From NCBI GenBank assembly GCA_030765045.1, contig CM060963.1, positions 71,226,617-71,290,616 on the forward strand: a stretch of 64,000 nucleotides of DNA, given 5' to 3'. A program made the translations under genes and the position numbers. Below, piece after piece: positions 52,075 through 63,789 of this stretch. The notes under the pieces are model-generated. The model was given only the letters and a program-made list of their open reading frames with translations. It made no database searches and had not been told where the DNA came from. Each line of letters starts with the position of its first letter. The stretch's first letter is position 1. Origin of the DNA: Tenodera sinensis (Eukaryota; Arthropoda; Insecta; Mantodea; Mantidae).

Positions 52075-52180
52075 ATGTGCCTGGCCACTTCTGGCACCCC
52101 ATCCATCAGTGAAAAATATTTGAGAGCAAGAGGATTAATGATTTCATTGTCAGAAATCCAGCATTAGCTAAAAACACATT
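52075..52180 (+). mobile_element. LINE 3' end, third copy
   Basis: In one frame: ISEKYLRARGLMISLSEIQH-stop, the same C-terminal peptide as 18290-18398. The CAA tail is decayed. Confidence 0.55.
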
Positions 52181-52189
52181 TTCTGCTTT

Positions 52190-53415
52190 TAAAATGATTT
52201 CTGTAAGCAGTGAACTAGACTTTCCCAGGCATTCCGTTCAGGCAGTTGTCTGTGAAACACCACCCTTTCGATTAAGTCAGAAATAAATGAGAAAATGCAG
52301 CTTCCGTGACATCACATGCAAAATTAAACATTCTCTTTTCTTGAAGACCTGAAATGTTTGGCTACAAATGCTTCTAATGCCATATTGTGATTAGTATTCA
52401 CCAAGAACAGAACAAGCAGTAATTTTTTTTCTTTTAATATAAGTTTAAGGGTTTCACACTGATTAAAATCTGTAAACTCCATATAATTGCTTGTATTTCT
52501 TTTGATATTTCACTAAAAAATATGGATAAAATCTACAAAGCCTGTTTTTTTTCTTCATATTAATGAAGTGAATTTTATACAAACCCTTAAAATATGTCTT
52601 ACCCTTAAAATATATATTTAATAATATTTGTGGTCTTTTTCCTTCATATTTTCACATTTTGGCAAACAAAATTTAATAATTTGCCCAATTTTTCTTCATA
52701 GCTTGCCCATTCCTACTGATAATTGAAGTAGATTAGCAATAGTCATCAAATATGTCATTGTGCATATAAAGGGCATAATGTCACAAATGTTAATTGAATT
52801 TACTGGAGCAGATCATTAAAGAAACAGAGCTTAGCAAGTTTGGTCTCTTGGTTTCATATTATTTTTGTAGGCACATATTTCTTGAATTAAATAAAATGAT
52901 GTGAAAAACAAAATGCTACTCTGATGACTCTCGAGTTTACTTCTTTAAAAACATTTCCTTTGTCAAATTCACACCTACTGTCTTATATGCATATTTCACT
53001 GATTCCTTGGAAATCATGTGTAATATAATTACTTAAGAAAGCTTTCATTTTTTTTTCCAGTTTTAAGTCTTTGTTAATCTTTACCGATTTTCCAGTTATA
53101 TAACGTTCAATAGGTATGAAGAGAACTATCCAGAGAATATTTAAAGCATATTTCTTTCATCACGTCAATAGCTTTGAGAATGAGTTAGAGTCAACTCGAA
53201 ACTCGAGTCAGTGTTTGAAAAAATAACTTGCAACATTACTAAGATAAGTGAAGTTTTTAGTTTCTAACTTGTTCTTACTTTAGAATCTGAACCCTGTTTT
53301 ATTTTAAACAAAACCATTAGTCATTTTGAGAATATTAAAAAAGGTACTAATAAGTTTTTCATCCAAAGGGAATACTTCAAGCTGACTCTTAAGTTATGTA
53401 TGATTATCTATTTAC
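52190..53415. other. Peptidase intron, unassigned
   Basis: AT-rich; nothing recognised. Confidence 0.35.
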
Positions 53416-53470
53416 CGCATTGTTTCGCTTCCTGTAAAGAAAGGTTCCTCCATGATGCCTGCTGGAAAAG
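53416..53470 (-). CDS. M13 metallopeptidase, exon with FPAGIMEEPFF
   Basis: A 55-bp exon between TTGTTTCAG and GTAAAT. With flanks it reads TFPAGIMEEPFFTGSETMR, the strongly conserved block between the substrate-binding NA(F/Y)Y segment and the zinc site. It starts after one base of a split Thr codon and ends inside an Arg codon completed by the next exon. Confidence 0.93.
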
Positions 53471-53957
53471 CTGAAACAATTGAAAGGAATGTTTCAGTTA
53501 TGTTACTATTGATTACCACAAATGTGAATTGTGAATGGAAAATTTAAGATATGGTTCCTTTCAGATACATGCCATATACCTTAAAGTATTATCAATGTAA
53601 CAGCTTAAAATGATATAAAATACATTATTCAAATTATTAATTTATGAAATCTTAAAAAGCAAAGGACCGTGTTTCTATTAATAAATATTAATATTTATAA
53701 ACATACACTGGATAACCATTCTTGGAAACTGCTCACTGACATAAAAGAAATCTTATGTACATATTTTATTATCCAGTTAGAATGCTGACACATTGCTCTA
53801 AGTACTCATAGGGTGTTGCCTGCTTCTGATAGGGAAAGTAGCAATGTATAGAAATCTGTGTTATCAGTATTAGCTACCAAATTGCATGCTTTACTTGCTT
53901 TCTGTATAACATCTTGCAACTAAACTTTCTGAAGAGGAAGCTAAGGATATATTGGAG

Positions 53958-54305
53958 CAGTGCTGTCCAACTTTCTCACGTACTCAGGCACGTTTAACTC
54001 ATACCTAAGGAGGTGCGGGTGCCATCACAACCACCATTAGGGCAAGTACCCCTCTTTTGAGAGGAAAAAGGGAAAGCACTGGTTAAGGAATTAATGAATA
54101 CAATGCTGTATTCATGTACAGCATTGTATTGCTGATACAAAAATGTACTTCATGGGTGTATACTAGGAAGATATTTGGAAGAAAAGTTTTGTCTTGAAAT
54201 TTTAACTAATATTAGAAATTGTCAGAGTAAAAATTTGCTGATGAAGGGTGTCAGAAAAATACATCATGGGCACCATGACACTTACAGGCTGGTTGGACAG
54301 CGCTG
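53958..54305. mobile_element. hAT-like MITE, 348 bp
   Basis: Terminal repeats CAGTGCTGTCCAACTT and GGTTGGACAGCGCTG, flanked by the near-identical 8-bp duplications TATTGGAG (53950-53957) and TATTGGTG (54306-54313). No coding capacity. Confidence 0.8.
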
Positions 54306-54313
54306 TATTGGTG

Positions 54314-55300
54314 GATAGGAGAATAGATGGAACTTTAGTAAAAGACCCTCTATTACTCTTGAGGACTTACTTTATTTAGGATGGTGCCCTTTTATACCAC
54401 TGTAAGGATGAACAAACCTGCCAGTGGTTAAGAACAAATCTCAATGGGTTTAAACTGAAAGAAAATTTTGTTCTTAAAGTAATGGAGGGAAAATAGTTGC
54501 TAAAACCTGTAAATGTAGCCTTCAGGACCAAGGACTCGAAGATATTTTGAAGAGAATGAAGGCACTTAATCCAGGGCTAACCATTGGAAAGCTAGACAGA
54601 CAGGAGGAACCTATGTGATAACAACTTATCTTTCTCTTGACCAAGCATCCTCCAAAGTCATAAAAGTAATAACTTGATAGCTTATACTGGACTTGATAAA
54701 GGCTAGTTCAAGATACTCTTAGCTACAATCCAAAGAGGAAGTTGGTGAATCCAAAGAAGTGGAGGAGACTGGAGACAATGGCAACTGAGGTATCAGGAAG
54801 CCATGGAGAGCCAAGAACCTTCAACTAAATAAGGTAAGTTAATCTCAATAATGGTTAAGATATTTGTAGTTCAGATTAACTTACAACATTGTAAGGCAGC
54901 TACTGCTGCCTATTGCAGAAAACTAGCTGATTCTTCAAAAACCTTGGATCTACAAGCACAGTGTAGGAGAAATTAACAAAATTGGTGGATGTAAGGGCTG
55001 TTTTATAAAGAATGATTTTTTACAACCACAATTTCTCAGGCTATAATTTAATCTTGTGATATTCTGTTAGCTTAATGTGTGAAAAACACACCATAGTAGT
55101 TTCACTGTTGGTACTCCTGGTTCCTATCTGTGAGAGGCGGGCAAACAGAGACAAGTTCATATTGCCTACTGCAATAATGGAGATGGCATGCGAGGAATGA
55201 TATGCAGCTTTGAAATTCTACTTTCATCTCAGCAAATCTTCAGCTGAGATCTATATATAGAGCTGAGGCCTATACTCCATAGGAAGCTTATGGAGAGTCT
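54314..55300. other. Peptidase intron, unassigned
   Basis: No recognisable feature beyond AT-rich intron sequence. Confidence 0.35.
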
Positions 55301-55309
55301 GTCTTCCCT

Positions 55310-56070
55310 ATGGCACAGCTTGAAAGTGGTTTAAGTTGTTTAAAGAAGGGAGACAATAAATTTCAATGGACGATGGACCCAGTGTTCAGTTACTACTCTT
55401 ACAGAAGGAAACCTCAAAATCACTGCTGTCATTGTGAGAGAGAATCGATGAATAACATTTTCTCAAATACTGAAAATTTCACTGGGTGCCACCTACAGGT
55501 GGTGACAGAAAATTTACACATGACACGTGTTTGTCCACAATGGGTTCCAAGACTGTTGATTCCCGAACAAAAGGATATTCACATGCAGTTGAAGTTGAAG
55601 TTAGAGGAAGATCCAGATTAGATTAGATTATATTGCGTTCAGTGAGTTCATAGAGTTTCTTTCAAAGGTAATCACTGCTAATGAAACTTGGCTACATCAT
55701 TTTGATCCTGAGAGCAAATAGCAAAGCTCAGTGTGGAAATCTCCTTCATTACTAATCCCCCAAAATGCAAAAGTGGTTCCTTCTGCTGGGAAAGTTATGG
55801 TCATCTCATTTTTTGCTTGTTGTACCTGCACACTATCAGTAACTGGGCAATACTACAGGGATGTCCTGAAAACATTGCAACTCCATATCAGGTGCAATAG
55901 ACCACATTTCCATGAAACAGGATGGATGCTGCACCACGATAATGCATGACTGCATGTTGACAATGTTCTTGCTGAATATCTTGCAAAAATCAATGTGAGG
56001 TGTGTACCTCACTCTCCCTATACTCCAGGTTTATCCCCATATGACTTTGCTATCCCCTAACATGAAGAAA
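55310..56070 (+). pseudogene. mariner-type transposase, decayed
   Basis: Pieces in several frames follow the mariner order: ENLHMTRVCPQWVPRLLIPEQK, TANETWLHHFDPES (catalytic Asp region), WKSPSLLIPQ, VTGQYYRDVLKTL, WMLHHDNA (second catalytic Asp) and SPYTPGLSPYDF. Stops and a damaged C-terminus make it a pseudogene. Confidence 0.78.
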
Positions 56071-57680
56071 TAGGTACCTTCTTGAGAGGCATCATCCATC
56101 ATCAGAAGCAGTAGTGAAGGTTGCAGAGATGATTTTGAAGGATGTCTCAAAAAAAGTTTTCCATTATTCTTTGCAGACTGGCAGGAATGCTGGGACTGGT
56201 GCATCACATCCCAGGGAGACCATATTGAGAAGGACCATACAAATCATGATGGGTAAAGGTATCTTGTTCAAAAAAATTATGATATTTATTGAACAGCCCT
56301 CATATAAAGAATTGGTTAAATGCAATACACATATTGAGATACAGTTCTGTGGCATTACAACTGTTGAGTTACTCATTAGGATAGATGGACAAAGATAAAC
56401 ACTTTCAGAGAACTCTACCCATCTTCTTTATGAGGAGGAGGACCCATTATATAAGTAAGGGATCTCATTGATTATAGACTAATTTCAGAAAAGGAAGTTA
56501 TAATAGGCTGTGATGCCAATGCATACCACATAATGTGGAGCAGCTTGAACATCCTCTGATTAGGAGAATGCTTACTGAAGTATTGGTAAGTACAAATCTA
56601 AATATTTTGAACAAAGGCAATGAACCTTCTTTCATCATTAAAGAGGCAATTGACATTACCTAGAACTTCTCAAGCAGAAAATCTGGTTGAAAATTGGCAT
56701 GTATCAGATGATGAGTCTTTATTAGACTATAGGTTAAGATTAAATTGCAGGACTTTCAGTCTGTGGTCTTTAGGAAGCCAAAGAACATTGACCAGGAGTC
56801 AAACTGATGAGATTTGTCATCTCTTGTTCAGGGTATATCAAAGAACATTTGTTTGACACTGAACATTGGACATGAAGTTTGCTGTTTATCAGTTACAGCA
56901 ATCTATTCTGCTGTCTAGCCATGACAACCATGAGGCTAAAGTTGCTAATTTCACAAAGAATGCCCCACAGTGTTCTAAGCAATTAAGTAAACTTAGAATA
57001 AATAGTAGGTTATTCAATACAGCCAAAACAACAGGTTGTTGGAAAAGGCACTAAGAGGAACTTAACTACCTTGAAATAAGAAAGGCCAAATGGACTTCAT
57101 GAAGGCCGCACTGTCAGGGAATCAAGGATATATCTGGGAGTATCAGACCCATGAAGGTAATGAATGACTAACAGTGCTGTTCAAAAACTTGGTACACTAA
57201 AATTACCTAATGGTAAATATATATGACCAGGCATGAGACACTGAAAAAATGTTCAGAATACAGCTCCAGGTTCAATTGATATTGATTAGCAGCAGATAGA
57301 CAACCACACTGGAATCTGATGTCAGGACAAACAGGGATGATTGCAGGGCCGTAGCCAGAGGGGAGCCAGGTTGGGCAGCACCCGTACTGGAAAATGTTTT
57401 GCCACATGTGTCCTTTCCTGTTTAGAAATTTTAGAAATATTTCAGTAATAAATTAATGACTAAAATAACTATGTATTAAAGACTATATTAATAGCAACCA
57501 TGCTGTAATAATTACCCATTGTCTTATTCCAGCGTGCCAAATATCCAAACCTCTTGGCAGTCAAAGGTCTCTCAAGAAGCCACGAAAATGCAGCTGAATA
57601 TATGTACATAGCAGTCTTTGGAAATCATCTTCTTGCACATGTGCAGTCACTTCATTTCCCCTCCCCACCAGAGATCATTT
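56071..57680. other. Peptidase intron, unassigned
   Basis: Nothing firm. CAGGGCCGTAGCCAGAGGGG at 57346 resembles a hAT terminal repeat, but no partner end was found. Confidence 0.35.
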
Positions 57681-57689
57681 CATCTCATT

Positions 57690-58090
57690 TGGTCTCATCC
57701 TCAGTTGTGACTGAAGCTAACTTCTTGCCCACCAACTCTCTGTTGCTGCAGTCCTGTTGCCATCTGGTGTTAGGGGCCCAAAGTTTTAACACTTTGTTCA
57801 ACACCAGGATTTCATAATTTACTACATTATTAATGTTGATCAGTAAAAAAGAACAGCAATAGAGTATTATCTTCCTTTCATAGAAGTTTGAAAACAGTGT
57901 TGTTCTAATTAATTTAATTGACTCACCTTTTAAATTAAAGCAATAGAGTAGTAAATTTTGAAATCCCGACATTGAATGAAGTGTTAAAACTCTGTGCCCC
58001 TGACTTAAGATGACCACAAGACCATAGCAACAGAGAGTTGGTGGAGAAAGAAGTTGGTTTCAGTTACCTAACAGCAGAGGATGAGATTGA
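57690..58090. repeat. Foldback repeat, imperfect arms of about 115-140 bp
   Basis: CACCAACTCTCTGTTGCT (left) is mirrored by AGCAACAGAGAGTTGGTG (right), and AGTTTTAACAC by GTGTTAAAACT. The loop (57871-57940) holds CTTCCTTTCATAGAAGTTTG...CACCTTTTAAATT, which is also present, inverted, at 17041-17097 beside the first foldback. Confidence 0.7.
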
Positions 58091-58699
58091 ATTATCTTGA
58101 AAACGTTCCAGTTTTTCCAGTATGTTATAAGTGAAGGCGAGTACAAATAAAGTGACCCAAAAAATCAGATTCAAGCACAAAGAATACTTCACTGTTAATA
58201 GTGCTTATATTTTTAATATTTATAATATCTATAAAGCATATTCTTCATGAAATCCCAAAGGAGCAGACGTTCTAAAATGCACTGATTAAGTTTTTGCATA
58301 CATTGATATATGCTAGTTAACTTAAATATGCTAGTTTGCTATACCTACTTAATAGCATTGTATAGCTAATGGAAAAATTTTTGGGAGATTTGGTGAAAAT
58401 ATCTTGAAGAGAGATTGGTATATGTGAAATAAAAACGATAGAATAAAAGCCAGTTAATTGAAAATTCCAGCCCAGAGTTTGAGTGAAAAATAAATGTCAG
58501 AATGTAATAGAAACTATGGCACTAAATAAAATTTTTCTGGTGTAAAATAATTATACTGTGCACTTCTGACTAAAGTATGTTCAGCAAACAGCATCAGTAT
58601 GTTTCATTGATTCTCCTCCTGCACTCTAAGGAAATCAGTTCAAGTAGAGCTAAAAGGATGGTAAAATATATTCTAAAATACAGATGGCGTTATACTTAC

Positions 58700-58758
58700 T
58701 GATTCTATTATTCAGACCATTATAGAAGGCATTAACTGTAAGGGGAGACTGTGTCCAT
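58700..58758 (-). CDS. M13 metallopeptidase, exon with VNAFY
   Basis: 59 bp between ATGTTGCAG and GTAAGT. It encodes WTQSPLTVNAFYNGLNNRI. The N-A-(F/Y)-Y motif positions the substrate backbone in M13 enzymes. Both boundary codons are split and match their neighbours. Confidence 0.93.
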
Positions 58759-58851
58759 CTGCAACATAAACAATGTACAGTTTTAATGGCAGTTGTTTTT
58801 TTAAGTTGTTTAATCATAAATGAGTACTAATTGAGATATGCTACACCAGTA

Positions 58852-59653
58852 GGGTTGCCAGGTCCTATGTTTTTCCCGTAAGTTGTACATCTTTTGGGTT
58901 AATCTTACATTTTGCTTTTTTTTTCTTCCCATAAGACGGTTACTTCCATTTTTCTATTTTTCGGGCAGGGAAACAAATTTTTGACCACAAAATGCTATTA
59001 GCAATGTTCTGATAGATTGCACTGTAGTGTAGCCATATGCTTATTTCGAGAACGTTGGTGACAGCAATAAAATACAGTTACAGCATCATGGTCCATTGTT
59101 AAGTTCTCATCCTTGTATTTTTTTGACATAGATGGAAGATGGACATGTTTATTCATAGCGTAGACTGTAGAACCAAGCAAACGCTTAACTGAAGAACAAA
59201 ACTACATTTCTACGAGGCAAGGTTAAGGTAAGTAGTTAGTACTATTTACTTAGAATAGAAGTGTTGTACTCACTACTAGCATTTATTTACAAATACGATA
59301 TTTTATCAATCTGGGTTAATTTTATATTTTGATTTTCATTTCAGTCACTTGATTTGTGAACTGAATGCATTATCACTGATTTGAGAAACAGAGGCACGAA
59401 TTGATTGAATCTAAATTACAGATGGTTATAAACTTTTCATATTCATACAATTTTTTTAAACTGCAAACTGTGATGCAAAATTGTTTTTAAAAAAGAAAAT
59501 TCTGAAAATAAATACCAACAATAAAAGTGCTCCTGACTAGAATCAGTCTTGAAAATTCTATTTTGGCATTTAGTTGTCTGTAAAAAAAAAATACATTTTT
59601 TCCCTAAAAAAAGGGAAATCATCCTTTTTTTCATAAACAAAATATGGCAACCC
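58852..59653. mobile_element. TIR element, 802 bp, TA-flanked
   Basis: TA|GGGTTGCCA at 58850 and TGGCAACCC|TA at 59645-59655 are inverted ends with TA duplications, as in Tc1/mariner-like MITEs. No open transposase was found inside. Confidence 0.6.
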
Positions 59654-59989
59654 TACAAACAGGTGACAAAAGAAGTAAAGAAAGAAGGAATAAGTATAGA
59701 AAGGAGGAAACTTTGTTTCTGCTGCAATAAAAATAGTCCTTACTTTCACCTCTGTGTTGGAAGATGAGAAATCTTTTGTTACCTGCCTACATAAATTTAT
59801 TTGCTCATTTGTAACAACAGAGAGTTTCCTAAACTTTTTTTAGTAATAGCCATTCTCTATAAAATGGAATGAATATTTTTCACTTCAAGTCAACTTTGCT
59901 ATTATAAATTCTTAAAATTCCACAATAAAATGCTTTAACTTCTTTTTAAAAGTTTAATGTCCTTAAACCAGTTAGGTCATATTAGACAA

Positions 59990-60410
59990 TGAATGAAAAG
60001 GGTAAAACAATGCTCAAATGAGCCCTGGGGTTCATAGAGATTAGATTTACCCAACATTCATCTTTCAGAATGAGGGAAAACCCTGGTAAAAACCTTATCC
60101 AGATAACTAACCCTAACTTGGTATATTTTCATTGTGACCTCAAATAACCCTTGAAAAGGATTACTATGTATTACGCTTGCTTTAACCAAAGAATGTCATT
60201 ATGAAGGATGTTTTGTGCAATCTTTCATGTTCTTTTTTGTTTCTAATAAAAAAGATTAAGAATATAATGATGGTAGCAGTGTTTTCTTTTTTTGTTATAA
60301 TGTCCTCCAATAGTGTCAAACCAGATAACTCACCCTAAGTGAGATTCGAACTTGCAACCTCTTGTACGTGAGGCAGACACACTACCACCATGCTACAGAG
60401 GTGAGCTCAT
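59990..60410 (-). mobile_element. tRNA-like SINE sequences
   Basis: On the - strand 60400-60330 has an A box (TAGCATGGTGGTAGTGTG) and B box (AAGTTCGAATCTC). The segment 59995-60110 (ATGCTCAAATGAGCCC..., AACCTTATCCAGATAACTAAC) recurs at 62218-62300. They may be one interrupted SINE or two. Confidence 0.5.
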
Positions 60411-60822
60411 GGTAGCAGTATCTAAACATAATTAAAATCAGTTCTTTTACTAGTTTTGATTGTTTTTAAATGGACAGAACAACATAAACAAGCCTGTGTA
60501 ATTTTATAGTACTTATAAAATTTATGGTAATAATCTCTCTCTCCTCTTTTTTTCTAACTCCTCTCAATTTGGATCTGGGTTAAAGTGGATGATAAGACTA
60601 TCATCCCTGTAATTCTTTGTGTCTAATCTTACATTTTATTCCATAAACATTTTCTCATTGTTGTAGGCACTTTTATCCAAAATCCTACATTATTGGTTGA
60701 GGAAGGTAACATTTATGTCTTAATTGCTATGCTTGTTACACTTTTATTTTTGACTTCTGCAGTCTTATTTTTGCTTATTTTTAGGGATAATTCCAGGAGT
60801 ATAAATTAGATGCATCACTTAC

Positions 60823-60926
60823 TCATTTCTCTCCCGATCATTGTTGATACTTGCCATGTTGAGAGCCTGAACAAATGACCGCAGTCGTGCCACATTTCCA
60901 AAATGGTCATTTCTATGTATCACTAG
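60823..60926 (-). CDS. M13 metallopeptidase, ectodomain exon
   Basis: 104 bp between ATCTTTTAG and GTAAGT. It encodes LVIHRNDHFGNVARLRSFVQALNMASINNDRERN, a less conserved helical segment of the M13 N-terminal domain that precedes W-T-x-x-P. It starts in phase 0 and ends with two bases of a Glu codon. Confidence 0.88.
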
Positions 60927-61084
60927 CTAAAAGATATGAAGGCTATAAGTGTTTAAAAAGTAAAAAGAAAATGAATCAGCATTTAATTTACACTAAAGAG
61001 CTGAAACTAACAATAAAATCAAAGTTTACTTAAATAACAAAAAAGATTAAGGTAAATACAAAAACTTATGCAGGATAAACTCAC

Positions 61085-61261
61085 TTGGTCATAAAATGTA
61101 TCCAGCTCAGTGGGTTCAGTGAACCAAGAGGGATATCCCAACAGTACCAACATAGCATCAGCTTTATTCATTGCTACTTTCCGAGTAGTATCATCCATCC
61201 ATTTATTCTCTGCCAAAAGCTGCTTGAAAGCTTGCTGTAAATTGGTTACCATTTCACCTGC
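61085..61261 (-). CDS. M13 metallopeptidase, exon with WMDDTTR helix
   Basis: 59 codons (AGEMVTNLQQAFKQLLAENKWMDDTTRKVAMNKA...GYPSWF...FYDQ), a classic M13 block (EMV...W(M)D..T...A..K). I placed the acceptor at TTAAAG (61262-61265) because it keeps phase 0 with the previous exon. A closer TAG (plus 61281-61283) overlaps a CTAAT branch-like motif and would shift the frame. The donor is GTGAGT. Confidence 0.88.
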
Positions 61262-62890
61262 CTTTAATGTGTACACATATCTAATTAGAAAGAGCTTCAA
61301 CACAGAAAAACTGACATTTTGTAATAAGAGTGCACTGAAGATTGAAACAGCAGTTTGTCCCACACAGCTATTCTGATTTATAAAATAACCATTGTGTATC
61401 ATTTTATTACACAGAAGTAGGTACATTACTTCCAGCCTGTGTTCTTCTCAAAGTAAACAGTAATAGAAGTATGTATTATGAAGGTATGTTTTCCCGTTTT
61501 AGTAGTGTTTAGCTCCTGTTCTTACTACATACATATGTCACCACAGGTGGTGGACATTAACAATACATGGAATAAAATTATAATTGGAACAGGAAATTTG
61601 GAAAGGAAATGTTCCAGGTCTTAATTTGAGATACCCCCATGGCATTTGTCAATTTAAAAAGTTGTGGAAAACCTGGAAAAAGCTTCAGTCAGGGAGAGGA
61701 GTGCTGGCAGGAATTGAATCATAGACTTCCCATTCACAAATTCATGTCTTAAAAGATCTCAGCTATGCACATGAGTGTGTTTTCCCCTATTGTCAATAAT
61801 TGATGCAAACAAGAACTCCACAAGATATCTTCAAAATAGCACACTTCAAGATATAATATCAAGCTTATTGTAAATGAAACTAATGGCAATAAAGGGAAAA
61901 TATAACATAAGAAACAATATTTTGACATATAAAATGAATTACAATATTCTAATAATGTAGGAAAATGTAATGCAGTAGGCAGCTGCACAAAGTTTTATTT
62001 GGGAAAAGCAATAAGAAGAGACATAAAACTAAACTAACATTACACAGTAAGGAAACTTGAGTACTGGGAGTAAATTGCAAGAAAGGAATAGAATTATCAG
62101 ACCAAAAGATTTAGGAGATCATTCCTGTGCTTAATTTAAGAGACAGAATGGGAAGTCCAACTAAGAGATAACTAAAGAGGGAACAAGCGTGACATAAGAG
62201 AAAAACATCAGAGTAAAATGATGCTCAAATGAATCCAGAGCCCATAAATCTTAGAGTTACTCAGAAAAACCTTATCCAGGTCACCAACTCTAGCTGAAAT
62301 TAAAATTAAATTATTTTGTTTGTTAACAACATTGTCAATTGCTAGGATCATATCAGCGCCACCAATGTCCTGGATTTTTGTCCTGCAGGAGCTCTTTGGC
62401 ATGCCAGTAAATCTATTGACATGCGGCTGTTGCTTTTAAGCACACTTAAAAATCATCGGTCTGGGCCGGGCTTGAACCAAGGACCAGGACCTAACCAGCT
62501 GAGCCACCCAGGCTGATAACTCTAAGCAAATTTTGAAGTCACAATCTCTGTATTTGAGGCAGATACAGTTGGTGGCATGGTGTGTTGTACTTTTATGTTA
62601 TCTAATCAACAATGACTTAATTATAAATCACCTAGAAGGCAGGTTTAAGGAAGGCCAAGAACATATAGAGAACAGTTTGCATGAGAACCTTTTGCTCTTG
62701 AAATGGGAAATGGAAGAAGGAGGAGAACCAAATATGACAATGTAGTCACCCAAGAAACATGGGCAAAATAATATTAAGGACAATAAACTTGTATGTTCTT
62801 ATAAGCATATAAAATGGTGTAAGTTATACAAATACTAAATAATAGACATGTGTGAAAAATTAATATATTTTGGAAAATTATTTCACATAC
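61262..62890 (-). other. Peptidase intron with SINE-like repeats
   Basis: 1629-bp intron. It contains the SINE-like copy at 62218-62515; the remainder (61470-62200) holds nothing that I recognise. Confidence 0.6.
62330..62515 (-). mobile_element. SINE-like repeat, copy 2
   Basis: Matches 21345-21535 (CAATTGCTAGGATCATATCAG; ATGCCAGTAAATCTATTGAC; GGTCTGGGCCGGGCTTGAACC). tRNA-like boxes lie on the - strand. Confidence 0.5.
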
Positions 62891-62999
62891 CTTTTCAAGT
62901 TTGCCAAAATGGAAATGTGATTGCTGATGAACATAGGCAACTGCATGACTTAGGCCAATTTTTGGATAGTCCATAACTTTGTGTACACAGTAGGTCCAT
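62891..62999 (-). CDS. M13 metallopeptidase, most upstream exon in the window
   Basis: 109 bp between CTTTTGCAG and GTATGT. It encodes (R)WTYCVHKVMDYPKIGLSHAVAYVHQQSHFHFGKLEK. The W-x-x-C...G...A.....Y(V) pattern is the conserved M13 segment with one of the disulfide Cys. It starts after two bases supplied by an exon right of 63002, so the N-terminal cytoplasmic and transmembrane part of this type II membrane enzyme lies outside the window. Together the nine exons give 1030 bp with continuous phase. Confidence 0.9.
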
Positions 63000-63002
63000 C
63001 TG

Positions 63003-63435
63003 CAAAAGTTCACACAGCAAATGGAAGATGAGAGAAGTGCAGCAATCACAAAATAAAGTCATAAATAATTCTTTCACCTGTACAAAGAGAGCTTTTCATG
63101 CCCCTATGTAACATGCAGTAATTCTGATATATTAAATTTAGCATATTGCTCGAATATAATTATAATTTCCATCACTTTGTGCACTTTTACTTTCTCTTGA
63201 AGGCTCAAATTACAGAATGTTGTAAATTTTATGATTATGATGATTCAAGATATAGTTCTTAAGAAGATAATGATGGATAGGTTAACAGCAAAATCAGGAA
63301 GTACTCAAAGGTAGGATAATTTTGTCATTTGTAATTAGCAAAAGAAAATATTTATTTAATAAGAAGTGATTAAATCTGCTTCTAGAAAAATAATACCAGA
63401 CCTAAGAGAAACATAAGAGTCCTTTGTTTCTTTGT
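63003..63435. other. Peptidase intron, unassigned
   Basis: No feature recognised. Confidence 0.35.
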
Positions 63436-63740
63436 AATATGTTATGATACAATTTTTTTTAGTATTTTATAAATATTCCAGATATATGTTAGTAATTACA
63501 ATACTAATTTTTGTTTTTTCTAATATAAGTAGCCCACCTTCTCTTTGAATGTGAGTTTCAAACATTTCGACTTCTGAATACGCTCAAAATATGTTATGAT
63601 ACAATTTTTTTCAGTATTTTATAAATATCCCAGATATATGTTAGTAATTACAATACTAACTTTTGTTTTTTCTAATACAAGTAGCCCACCTTCTCTTTGA
63701 ATGTGAGTTTCAAACATTTTGACTTCTGAAATTCACGCTC
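63436..63740. repeat. 152-bp tandem duplication
   Basis: 63436-63587 and 63588-63740 are two copies of one segment (AATATGTTATGATACAATTT ... TTTGAATGTGAGTTTCAAAC) with a handful of differences. The second copy leads directly toward a transposase-like frame. Confidence 0.88.
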
Positions 63741-63789
63741 AACAATGCTACAATAATGGTCTTATTGAATAGAGTAAATAGCTACTACA

